Shown here: positions 53,506 through 61,658 of the stretch, in pieces
Numbering within the stretch: the first letter of the stretch is position 1
Layout of the letters: the number at the start of each line of letters is the position of its first letter
Assembly (NCBI GenBank): GCA_019058445.1
Contig: JAHPZA010000009.1
Coordinates: 310,001 to 374,000, forward strand
Direction: 5' to 3'
DNA length: 64,000 bases
DNA from: Promethearchaeota archaeon
Lineage (GTDB): Archaea > Asgardarchaeota > Lokiarchaeia > Sigyniarchaeales > SOKP01
Notes under the pieces: generated by a model
What the model was told of the DNA's origin: nothing
The model's database searches: none
The model's input: the letters and a program-made list of their open reading frames with translations, nothing else
Program-made: the position numbers and the translations under genes

Positions 53506-53545
53506 TCAGAACATATTTAAATAATTGATATAACATGGTATATAT

Positions 53546-54538
53546 ATGGTTAGAAAAAAAATAGAAAATGAAATTTTATCAGCACTCAAAGATGCTGGTC
53601 TTAACAATGAGGAATCCATTATTTATTATACATTAATAAAATATGGTAAAAAGGGAGCAACAGTCAGAAAAGTAAATCTTGAATTAAAGCAAATTGAGAG
53701 GACTACGATTTATCATATTCTAGAAAGATTAATTAAAAAGGAATTTGTCATTGCAAAGGAATCAGCAGAAACTCTAAAAAAAGCGAAAATATTTATTGGT
53801 TTAGAACCATCTAATTTTTTTAACAAAATGTTAACCCAAAAAAAGAAAGAATACCAGGATTTTGAAAAAAACGCACCCCTCTTTTTAGAACGTTTACAAC
53901 AAATATATGAACTTGAGGAAGAATACGCAATTCAAAATATAAATCCCTTTATTCAACCTTATTTAAGTCTGCTATTAAAAAATGGATGGAAAATATCAAA
54001 TCAAATTGTAGAAAAAAAATCAAAAATATTTGGATATGACTTTTATGATTATCATGTTGATCCTCCTTCTACAGGACCTTATACGGGATATGGGGGATTT
54101 CATATTTATGTATTTGATCATTTTATAGATTTTAGTAGTGAAAATAAAAAAGAAGTTGATTCAGATAAGAATAATTTATTTGGTGGAAAGATCAAAGAAT
54201 CTCCTTTGAAGAACCCATTACTATTACCTTATTCTAATACTGAGTTACAATTCGCTGTTTTGCAAATAAAGAGGATCGTAAAAGAGAGATTTTTAAAAGA
54301 ATTCAAAATAAGAAATGTAATGATTAAAGAAAGTGAAATCACTCTTTTAGGTATGATTTTTTCATCATTAATAGTCAAAATTAAATCCGAAAAAGATACC
54401 AAATTTAGAGAAGCATTTAATTCAGTATTATTACCAATTGAAAACAAGTGTTATTTCATTTGGGCAGTAAAACCAAAGGTAATCCTAGAATTGCTAAAGA
54501 GTGTTTTAAGAGTAGAAAATATTCCATTTAATGAATAA
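53546..54538 (+). CDS. TrmB-like winged-helix regulator
   Basis: 330 residues. The N-terminal 75 residues are a TrmB/MarR-type winged helix: LSALKDAGLNNEESIIYYTL, TVRKVNLELKQIERTTIYHI, LERLIKKEFVIAKES. The rest is an effector-like region with no known sugar-binding signature and a proline/glycine-rich loop (YHVDPPSTGPYTGYGG). No Cys cluster is present. Since it is divergent from the cluster of Fe-S paralogues across a dyad, it likely controls them, with a signal that cannot be read from the sequence. Confidence 0.72.
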   Translation: MVRKKIENEILSALKDAGLNNEESIIYYTLIKYGKKGATVRKVNLELKQIERTTIYHILERLIKKEFVIAKESAETLKKAKIFIGLEPSNFFNKMLTQKKKEYQDFEKNAPLFLERLQQIYELEEEYAIQNINPFIQPYLSLLLKNGWKISNQIVEKKSKIFGYDFYDYHVDPPSTGPYTGYGGFHIYVFDHFIDFSSENKKEVDSDKNNLFGGKIKESPLKNPLLLPYSNTELQFAVLQIKRIVKERFLKEFKIRNVMIKESEITLLGMIFSSLIVKIKSEKDTKFREAFNSVLLPIENKCYFIWAVKPKVILELLKSVLRVENIPFNE

Positions 54539-54720
54539 GACAGGGTAAATATACATTGCAAATGTTAGACTGGAGTAAAGGCTCGTTCGACACATGAATT
54601 AATTATTAATATAACATAGAAAAATAAGACGATTTTATTTTCATTTAATAAAAAACGAATCGAATTCATTTATAATTTAGAGAATAAAAGTTTTTTATTG
54701 TTCTCAGCTACTTGTTATAT

Positions 54721-55032
54721 ATGAGTGATATTCAACTACCTATCATAATTACAAAATCCGATTGCCACAGGTGCAAAGAACTGAAGGAATGGATGAAAGA
54801 GAACGAGCTTCCTTATGTTGAAAAGGATATAGATGATGAGGAATTTGTACAGCAATTACTTCATGACTCCAACTTTGTTGGGATGTTCTGCGACAAAGAG
54901 GGATGTGTGGTTAATACGCCGGTTGTAATGTATAAAGGTAAATATATCTTTAATAAGTTATGGGGAATTGATGGTTTAAGAAAGAAAGAAGCCCAGAAGC
55001 TGTTTAAAGATTTATTTAAACTAAAGAAATAA
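54721..55032 (+). CDS. glutaredoxin/thioredoxin-like protein (CHRC)
   Basis: About 103 residues from ATG 54721; a TTG at 54712 is also in frame. The active site C-x2-C is TKSDCHRCKELKEWM, and VVNTPVVMYKGKYIF contains the cis-Pro. An insertion with two more Cys (GMFCDKEGCVVNT) precedes the cis-Pro and may add a second disulfide or metal site. It sits between the TrmB-like regulator and a CPBP protease. It is similar in length to the Grx at 48966 but with a different active-site pair. Confidence 0.78.
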   Translation: MSDIQLPIIITKSDCHRCKELKEWMKENELPYVEKDIDDEEFVQQLLHDSNFVGMFCDKEGCVVNTPVVMYKGKYIFNKLWGIDGLRKKEAQKLFKDLFKLKK

Positions 55033-55135
55033 TAATATTTTTTATTTTCTTTTTTCATAGAGGGTGGCGCTCTATTTCTTAAATTTTAAGAATATAAGGA
55101 ATTATGAATTTTGAGCTTAATTATTAAAAAAAGAG

Positions 55136-56008
55136 CTATTGAGGTTCTTCTTCTTTAAAGAATTTCGAAGGTCCATAAAAAATGATTAAAATAATTACAA
55201 GGACCCATACTAAAATAACGCTTACAGTCATGCTTTCAAGAGAAAACCAAAGATTAAATAATGTAGCAAAGGTATTTGTGATAGCATGAAACACAAGAAC
55301 AATAAATACATTAGAGTTGGAATTGGAATACAACCATGTATAAATAAAAGTTAAACCAATTGTAATTATAATAAAATTCACAAGAAATAATGGTCCTAAT
55401 CTATTCAAATCTGCATTTTGACCTACACCTGTAATAAAGAACATGGGTAAGTGCCATAAAGCCCATAATATACCTAAAATAAGACTTGTTTTTAATGCAT
55501 TCCATCGATCTAAAAGGGGATTTAAAACGTATCCCCTCCATCCAAATTCTTCTCCTAAAGCAAAAGCAAACATAAATACAAAAAGAAAAATTGCTATTCC
55601 AAGAATAGAGAATAAGGTAACATTATCAACTTGTTGAGATCCTGGGATTGGGAGCGGAGAACCTAATAATGCAAAAATTAACCAAATTATTATTGCTAAC
55701 ATTGAAAGAGGTAATATTGCAGCTAAATACCATATTAATTTTGGTTGAGTGACGTTAAATCCGCTATGTAATAATTTTTTTGCTCCATCTTTCCCCTCAT
55801 ACTTATATATCATAATAAAACTTGCTATAGTGGGGCCAAAAATCCTTAAATATCCAATATAAATCCAAAGATCGACAATGTCTTGCGATGTATTTATTAT
55901 ACCTATGGAAATTAATAATGAGGGTAACCATATTAACCAAGAAATTCCATATGCTAAGATAAAATACCCAAAGATAGGTCTGTTTATTTTTGTGTTTGAT
56001 TTTCCCAT
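55136..56008 (-). CDS. CPBP family intramembrane glutamic endopeptidase/protease-like protein
   Basis: 290 residues with about eight hydrophobic helices. The CPBP/CaaX-protease motifs are ALGEEFGWRGYVLNPL (EExxxR), LWHLPMFF (FxxxH type) and VFHAITNT (HxxxN). It resembles Rce1 relatives that process membrane proteins or maturation peptides. It lies about 100 nt upstream of Fe-S paralogue 3 on the same strand. A second CPBP gene flanks paralogue 3 on its other side. Confidence 0.85.
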   Translation of the reverse strand: MGKSNTKINRPIFGYFILAYGISWLIWLPSLLISIGIINTSQDIVDLWIYIGYLRIFGPTIASFIMIYKYEGKDGAKKLLHSGFNVTQPKLIWYLAAILPLSMLAIIIWLIFALLGSPLPIPGSQQVDNVTLFSILGIAIFLFVFMFAFALGEEFGWRGYVLNPLLDRWNALKTSLILGILWALWHLPMFFITGVGQNADLNRLGPLFLVNFIIITIGLTFIYTWLYSNSNSNVFIVLVFHAITNTFATLFNLWFSLESMTVSVILVWVLVIILIIFYGPSKFFKEEEPQ

Positions 56009-56109
56009 AATAAATCCTTCATAATTGTATCTTCTAAGATAAAAATGACAATATAAATTTAAATATTTTATAAAAAGAGGAATAAAATACCATTAAATAG
56101 ATTATTGAA

Positions 56110-57213
56110 CTATACATCCACTCTAGGTGGGGGAATAAAAACAGTTCTAAGACCTGTTCTATTCAAGTTCATTGCTTCTTCGGGGCAGTGGTGGGCACAG
56201 ACACCACATCCAATACATCTTTCCTCGTTTACAACGGCAAGAGTATCTTCTAATCCAATTGCTTCCATAGGGCATTTTTCGACGCAAGTACCGCATCCTA
56301 TGCAATTCTCTTCATTAACTTTTGCTAAATAAGAAGTTAATGTGTTTATTGGTGCTAATCCGCGATGATACAATTCTAAAGTGCCACAGCAGCATTTACA
56401 ACAACTGCAAATAGAAAATTCGTTATATTCTGGATCGTCCATATCGTGAAATGTAGTGTGAACATATCCATTTTCTTCAGCTTCTTTGAGCATTTTTAAT
56501 GCTTTATCTTTGGAAATAGGCTTAGCAAAGTCATGTTCTATTAAGAATTTGCCATGTTTACCTAATAATAAGCAATCTCCCCCTGGAGCATCCATTTTAC
56601 AAGGGTCTCCAACAAGTTTCTGCTTATGTCTACAATAGCAAGTTCCAACACCGTAAACATCATATTTTTCTACTATTTTAGTTACTTCTTCGAACGGTAA
56701 GACTGTTTGTTGTTTTACATCAACGTATTCCTCAATAGGGACGATACGGGTGCCGGGTTTTTGATTTTTGAATTCAGATACGAATGTATCATAATTTTTT
56801 TGAACCACCTGCTTCAAGTCGTTAAATAATTTCTCGTATAAATGTGCTATCTTTTTATCTTTTTCACTCGTACCACCGCGGTAAAATGTACGTTCGAATA
56901 TTCCCGCATAAGTCCCTATAAAGGGATTAAGGTGATACTCCATGATACCGGTATTTTCATTAGGTAAAGCAGTAATAAAACCCTCATACATTAGATCATT
57001 TAGCATTTTTTCTAATTCATTGTCATCCAAGTCTGTTTTTTGTTTTATTTGATCAATGGTAAGTATAGGCTTCCTAAATACATGAAGAAATTTGGCTTGT
57101 TCCTCGGTAATTAAAGTTTGTAAAATTTCGACAAGAGTGGGGTGATAAGGGATTGCTTCTCCTCCTGCCTTTTGAATTAGGCGTATAAGTTTTGACCATA
57201 TCTTTTCGGACAT
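56110..57213 (-). CDS. winged-helix/Cys-rich/ferredoxin fusion, paralogue 3
   Basis: 367 residues. The N-terminal winged helix is EEQAKFLHVFRKPILTIDQI, DDNELEKMLNDLMYEGFI and wing TGIMEYHL. The middle motif is CYCRHKQKLVGDPCKM, then CSCCKCCC (56386-56409). The tail has CIGCGTCVEKCPMEAIG and CIGCGVCAHHCPEEA. It is closest to paralogue 2, sharing TVLPFE, YGVGTCYC and FHDMDDPEYNEFSIC-type blocks. It sits between two CPBP proteases and apart from the other paralogues by 2.6 kb. Confidence 0.8.
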   Translation of the reverse strand: MSEKIWSKLIRLIQKAGGEAIPYHPTLVEILQTLITEEQAKFLHVFRKPILTIDQIKQKTDLDDNELEKMLNDLMYEGFITALPNENTGIMEYHLNPFIGTYAGIFERTFYRGGTSEKDKKIAHLYEKLFNDLKQVVQKNYDTFVSEFKNQKPGTRIVPIEEYVDVKQQTVLPFEEVTKIVEKYDVYGVGTCYCRHKQKLVGDPCKMDAPGGDCLLLGKHGKFLIEHDFAKPISKDKALKMLKEAEENGYVHTTFHDMDDPEYNEFSICSCCKCCCGTLELYHRGLAPINTLTSYLAKVNEENCIGCGTCVEKCPMEAIGLEDTLAVVNEERCIGCGVCAHHCPEEAMNLNRTGLRTVFIPPPRVDV

Positions 57214-57390
57214 TGTTTACTCACATTTTTTATTATTGGTCTATATTTATGTGGATTTAAATTTTAATAAAGTTACGACATCAAATTATATAAAATTGAG
57301 TAAGGTGGATAAAACAATTACATGATATTTTCAATTATATTAAAAACAGATGAGTATGCCATTAAAAAATATAAAAATAAAAAGAAATAA

Positions 57391-58227
57391 TTATGAATTT
57401 TGAGTATTTTTCCTTGTAAAATCAATCCCATAAAAACCAATGACTATGACGACTAATATTCCCATGATAATTAGACTCAATAGCCATGGCATATAATTCC
57501 CACCTGGAGTAGGTTCCATTAAAGGTAAAAGAACAAATATCAAATTCATCCAGGTATGAATGATTAAAGCTGGGACGATGCTCTGCTCAGTGTTATTTTG
57601 TATCCATGCTATTATAAGACTAAACACTACTTCATTAAGTATAAACAACCAGAGAGGAATAAAATCATGATGAGGAAAACCTACCACAAAGAATAGCGGT
57701 AAATGCCAAAATCCCCAAATAAATCCTAAAATTAAATTTGCCAAAAGAGAATTAGTCTTTTCTTCCATTCGAGGTTTAGCATATCCTCTCCAACCAAATT
57801 CCTCTGCTAATGGACCATCAATCAATAAAGTAATAATAAACATCAAGGGAATTAGCCATAATGGAATAGTTGCAACTGGAAAGCTTCCTCTAAATAGAAG
57901 AACATTGATTAAATGTGCAAGAATAACTAATATAGGTAAAAGAATTATCAACGGTATCCACCACCATCCTAATTTAAAATTAAGCCATCTCTTCATATTG
58001 TTTTTAAAACCGCTCTTTCCTTCAAATTTTAAAGTTAGACTAAATGCTGACACCATTGGACCAAAGGGTGCAATCATTCCTAGTACGAAATATACTGTAT
58101 ATGAACCACCTATTAAACCATTTGTGTATAAAACAGCTGGAAACCATAAAGCCCATGTAAAAGCATATGTTATTATAAAGTATAAAAGTAAATCTCTATT
58201 CACATTCTCAGATTCCATATTTCTCAA
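57391..58227 (-). CDS. CPBP family intramembrane protease-like protein
   Basis: 278 residues with multiple membrane helices; the ATG at 58227 or the following ATG 58218 may be used. Motifs are LAEEFGWRGYAKPRM, FWHLPLFF and LIIHTWMN. It has clear similarity to the 55136 gene in order and spacing (FGWRGY, GFHWxxWHLPLFF), so the two are paralogues. It is 177 nt upstream of the ferredoxin fusion gene. No substrate can be inferred. Confidence 0.83.
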   Translation of the reverse strand: MRNMESENVNRDLLLYFIITYAFTWALWFPAVLYTNGLIGGSYTVYFVLGMIAPFGPMVSAFSLTLKFEGKSGFKNNMKRWLNFKLGWWWIPLIILLPILVILAHLINVLLFRGSFPVATIPLWLIPLMFIITLLIDGPLAEEFGWRGYAKPRMEEKTNSLLANLILGFIWGFWHLPLFFVVGFPHHDFIPLWLFILNEVVFSLIIAWIQNNTEQSIVPALIIHTWMNLIFVLLPLMEPTPGGNYMPWLLSLIIMGILVVIVIGFYGIDFTRKNTQNS

Positions 58228-58350
58228 CCTTAAATTTGTGTGAATATATGAAATAATTAGATTATATTAATATTTATCATTATAATTAATAAATTTAAAA
58301 TCAAAATATCCGAATGAGCACAATAACCTCTAAATATTTAAAAGAAATAT

Positions 58351-58950
58351 CTATAATTTAAATTCTGCTAATCTCTTTATTACTTTTCTAATAGTTTTTA
58401 GACCCTCTTCATCATCTTCTACGCCTTCTTTACCTCGATCATTACTCCATAAACTAGCTCCTAAATTGGCTCCGAATGCACCTCCCGATACGGATATAAC
58501 ATGATTTTGTTGATAAAAATCTAATATTGTTCTAATAGCAATCTCCTGACCTCCACTCCGATCACCCCCAACTGCTAAAGCTATACCGATCTTATTCTTA
58601 AATACATTAGGATTCCTTGCTACTAAGGCCCGCATTCTATCCATAACCGTTTTTAATTGTCCGGATAACGTACCTTGAAAAACTGGAGTGCCTAACAGTA
58701 GAAATTTAGATTTTTCTACTTTAGGATATAGATCTTGTAAATCATCCTTATAAACGCATCCTTTTTTCTCTCGAATACAGTAATCACAATTAATGCAGAA
58801 TTTTATATCCTTGGCTCTTACAGTCCAAAATTCTGTTTTAAAGCCAAACTTTTCTGAGGCATAATTTAAAGCATAATGTACAGCAAATTCAGTACCCTGA
58901 TTTCTTGGGCTTGCACATATGCCTAAAAAGTAGTTTTCATCTTCACTCAT
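58351..58950 (-). CDS. flavodoxin-fold iron-sulfur flavoprotein / NADPH-dependent FMN reductase-like
   Basis: 199 residues. The N-terminal GICASPRNQGTEFAVHYAL is the FMN phosphate loop of the NADPH-dependent FMN reductase family. FCINCDYCIREKKGC (C-x2-C-x2-C-x6-C) is the compact [4Fe-4S] motif of iron-sulfur flavoproteins. LLLGTPVFQGTLSGQLKTVM is the second flavin-contacting block. ISF proteins in anaerobes help detoxify oxygen or peroxide and accept ferredoxin electrons. It is divergent from the MBL gene. Confidence 0.85.
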   Translation of the reverse strand: MSEDENYFLGICASPRNQGTEFAVHYALNYASEKFGFKTEFWTVRAKDIKFCINCDYCIREKKGCVYKDDLQDLYPKVEKSKFLLLGTPVFQGTLSGQLKTVMDRMRALVARNPNVFKNKIGIALAVGGDRSGGQEIAIRTILDFYQQNHVISVSGGAFGANLGASLWSNDRGKEGVEDDEEGLKTIRKVIKRLAEFKL

Positions 58951-59081
58951 AATGATTCTTAGGTTTTTTATAGAATTAAAGCTATCGAAAATAGAATATT
59001 TTGAAAACTATTTTTCTGTTATAAAATTTATTTTATTAAAAAAAAAAAAGAACTTAACAACAAAGCGGTGAATAAACAAAA

Positions 59082-60011
59082 ATGATGAGTTTGGACAAAA
59101 TTTTGAGGGATGGAAAGCTACATATTTTTTTATTAGGGAGTGGTGGACCAATTAACAATAATTTAAGAGTTGCTCCAAGTATAGCTGTGATAGCAAACGG
59201 GGAATTTATTCTTGTTGACGTTGGACCTGGTTCATACCGAAATCTTGACATATTAAGACTTCCAGCTGCGCATTTAAGTGCGATTTTTCTCACACACTTT
59301 CACTCAGATCATATCGGAGATTTAGGTGAGGCAAATGTATTATCTTGCGCTAATGGAAGAATAAAACCATTAGAAGTATATGGTCCAGAAGGAGTAGAAA
59401 AAGTAGTGAATGGATTTATTATGGCGTATGAACAAGATTCAAAATATAGAAATGACCATCATGGAGATGAGGTTTTTAATCTTGAGATTGCTACTCCTAT
59501 AAGTAAAACTATAAAGCTACCAGATCCTAACGAGAAAGAATTAGTTTTTGATAGAAATGAGCTAAAAGTTTATGCATTTGAAGTGGATCATTCTCCTGTA
59601 AAACCTGCTCTAGGCTATAGGATTGAATTTAAAGGAATGAATGTTGCTATAACCGGTGACACTATAAAGACGGAAAACCTCGTTAAACATTGTAAGAATG
59701 CAGATATTCTTTTTAGTGAAGCCATTTCTTATGATATGTTAAAAACCGTGATTGCCGGAGCACAAGCACGTAACCTTTCTAGAGTCGTTAAAATTTTGAC
59801 AGATATTCAAGAATATCACATGGAACCTGTTGTAGCTGCCAAATTAGCTAAAGAGGCAGATGTAAAGAAAATTGTATTTGTCCATATTGTACCTCCACTA
59901 ACAAATAAATTGGCTGAACAAACATATTTAAAAGGCGTTTCTGATGTTTTTGATGGAGAAATTGTTTTGGGTGAAGATAACATGAAATTTCGATTAGATC
60001 CAAAACGATAA
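59082..60011 (+). CDS. metallo-beta-lactamase fold hydrolase, RNase Z/arylsulfatase-like
   Basis: 309 residues from ATG 59082 or the next ATG. LLGSGGPINNN and IAVIANGEFILVDVGPGS are the MBL N-terminus. The metal motif is THFHSDHIGDLGE, then AFEVDHSPVKPALGYR, ITGDTIKT and VHIVPPL with the final His. The GGPxxNNLRVAPS start and TGDT strand resemble arylsulfatase or ribonuclease Z-like proteins, but the tRNA-binding exosite arm is not evident. The substrate is uncertain. Confidence 0.8.
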   Translation: MMSLDKILRDGKLHIFLLGSGGPINNNLRVAPSIAVIANGEFILVDVGPGSYRNLDILRLPAAHLSAIFLTHFHSDHIGDLGEANVLSCANGRIKPLEVYGPEGVEKVVNGFIMAYEQDSKYRNDHHGDEVFNLEIATPISKTIKLPDPNEKELVFDRNELKVYAFEVDHSPVKPALGYRIEFKGMNVAITGDTIKTENLVKHCKNADILFSEAISYDMLKTVIAGAQARNLSRVVKILTDIQEYHMEPVVAAKLAKEADVKKIVFVHIVPPLTNKLAEQTYLKGVSDVFDGEIVLGEDNMKFRLDPKR

Positions 60012-60154
60012 GGTATTAAAAAACTCTAGATGCGATAATTTTCAATAAATAACCTCCATCCCTAGGAAATGGATGTGGATTCTCTACTGATTTCCATTAT
60101 TTTATATAGAGATTAGATAAAAAATAAAAATTAAAGAAAGTTTTTTACTTTAAT

Positions 60155-60808
60155 ATGTCCTTTGAGAAACCATCGTTAGCACGAGTGAAAATTAAATTTC
60201 CAGATAAAATATGGATATCTCAAATTTTTAATAATTATAAAGATTTACAGATGGAAATTTCTTATTTTTTACCATATGACATCGAAAAATCAATTGGAAA
60301 TGCATTAATTGAAATAAAACATTACAAAATTGAGGAAATTATAGAGGAAATCAAACATCATCCATCTGTGTTTGAGTTTAGTTTATTAGAAAAGGAAGAA
60401 CATCGAATCAAATTCAATGTAAAAACAAAAGATCCCTATCTATTATACGGAGTAATTAAATGCGGGGTACTTGTCAATTTTCCGGTTAATGTTAGAGAGG
60501 GTTTTGCATATTGGAGATTAATTGCCACTCGCGAACGGATAGATGAATTACTCACGTTATTTGATGAGAGACAGATTAATTATGAATTACTTAGAATAGG
60601 AAATGCTCCATATGAAATAACCGATGATAAAAATAAACTAAGTCTGGAAGAATCTGAAGTTCTTGACCAGGCAATAAACTCAGGTTTTTTTGAAGTTCCA
60701 AGGAAAATTTCTCTAGAGGAATTGGCAAATCAATTAGGGAAATCTAAATCTGCACTATCAGTAATGTTGAGAAAAATAATTAAAAAGAAAGTAATGTTCG
60801 AAGAATGA
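60155..60808 (+). CDS. Bat-type (HTH_10) transcriptional regulator
   Basis: 217 residues. The C-terminal 60 residues are a typical bacterio-opsin activator-type HTH: LSLEESEVLDQAINSGFFEV, RKISLEELANQLGKSKSALS and VMLRKIIKK. The N-terminal 150 residues contain an ACT/regulator-like fold (IWISQIFNNYKDLQMEIS, then YGVIKCGVLVNFPVNVREG). It lies 2 nt from the convergent flavodoxin-ferredoxin gene. The spacer before it, at 60012-60154, has a small CCATCC/GGATG dyad but no gene. Confidence 0.82.
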   Translation: MSFEKPSLARVKIKFPDKIWISQIFNNYKDLQMEISYFLPYDIEKSIGNALIEIKHYKIEEIIEEIKHHPSVFEFSLLEKEEHRIKFNVKTKDPYLLYGVIKCGVLVNFPVNVREGFAYWRLIATRERIDELLTLFDERQINYELLRIGNAPYEITDDKNKLSLEESEVLDQAINSGFFEVPRKISLEELANQLGKSKSALSVMLRKIIKKKVMFEE

Positions 60809-60810
60809 AT

Positions 60811-61632
60811 CTAGCAATAAAATTTACTAATTCTTTTCTCTAACTCATCCTTAGTTATATGATTAGCATTTAAAATGAATTCGCTTAACGGAGTCATGTC
60901 ATCAATTTCTAATACATTATCCGGGCAATTAACCAAGCATTTTAAGCACCTTAAACATTTTTTATTATCTGCCTCACCAATATCGGCATTCATTGCCTGA
61001 GAAGGGCATACTTCTTCACAGGTTCGACACATACTACAGTCCTTTCCTCTCCTCGACGGGGTGGGAAGAGTTTTTTCCCTATGCTCGAACCTCTGAAAAA
61101 CATGATTTGAAATAAGGGGATTTTCAACCTGCAGACTATTAGTTTCTTTTTCTTGAAACTTTTTCATAATATTTCTTGCAAATCTTTTTGCTAAGTCGTA
61201 ATCTCTCTTATCTGGTCGCTTCTCTAAAAAATTCCATCCTGCTAAATTAAATGTATGTTTTCCAGGAAATTCTGAAGAAGCAACTAGAATAAAATTACTT
61301 TGTTCTAAAATTTCTCTAGTATTAAAATGTGCCCCACCAACAGCAACACCACCATAGGTAAAGAAGGTAGCGCATTTTTTTCCCTCTCCATTTAGAGATT
61401 TAAGCCAATCTCTTACAACTGCTGGTATCCGCCAAGCATATATAGGAGCTCCGAAGATAAAGGCATTATAAGGAGATAAATCATATTTCTGTTGCCTTTG
61501 CTTATAGCTTGTAATATTAAAAGTATCAATCTCAACATTCATTCCTGCTAATTCATCTGCAATTGCTGCAGCAATATGTTCTGTGTTTCCAGTCCCAGAA
61601 AAGTAGAATAATCCTAATTTCAATAAATCCAC
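60811..61632 (-). CDS. EFR1-type flavodoxin-ferredoxin fusion
   Basis: 273 residues. The flavodoxin half has LGLFYFSGTGNTEHIAAAI (FMN phosphate loop) and FGAPIYAWRIPAVVRDW, and the ferredoxin half has CSMCRTCEEVCPSQA and CLRCLKCLVNCPDNV for two [4Fe-4S] clusters. EFR1-family proteins couple flavin to ferredoxin and can provide electrons to radical or reductive enzymes. It lies 26 nt downstream of the glycyl radical enzyme gene, on the same strand, and is probably its operon partner. Confidence 0.88.
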   Translation of the reverse strand: MDLLKLGLFYFSGTGNTEHIAAAIADELAGMNVEIDTFNITSYKQRQQKYDLSPYNAFIFGAPIYAWRIPAVVRDWLKSLNGEGKKCATFFTYGGVAVGGAHFNTREILEQSNFILVASSEFPGKHTFNLAGWNFLEKRPDKRDYDLAKRFARNIMKKFQEKETNSLQVENPLISNHVFQRFEHREKTLPTPSRRGKDCSMCRTCEEVCPSQAMNADIGEADNKKCLRCLKCLVNCPDNVLEIDDMTPLSEFILNANHITKDELEKRISKFYC

Positions 61633-61658
61633 CTAATTATTTGAAAAAATACATTCCA

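Noticed and set aside
60050..60085. CCATCC/GGATG dyad as a terminator or operator
   Set aside because: The stem is short with no T-run after it; nothing ties it to either flanking gene.
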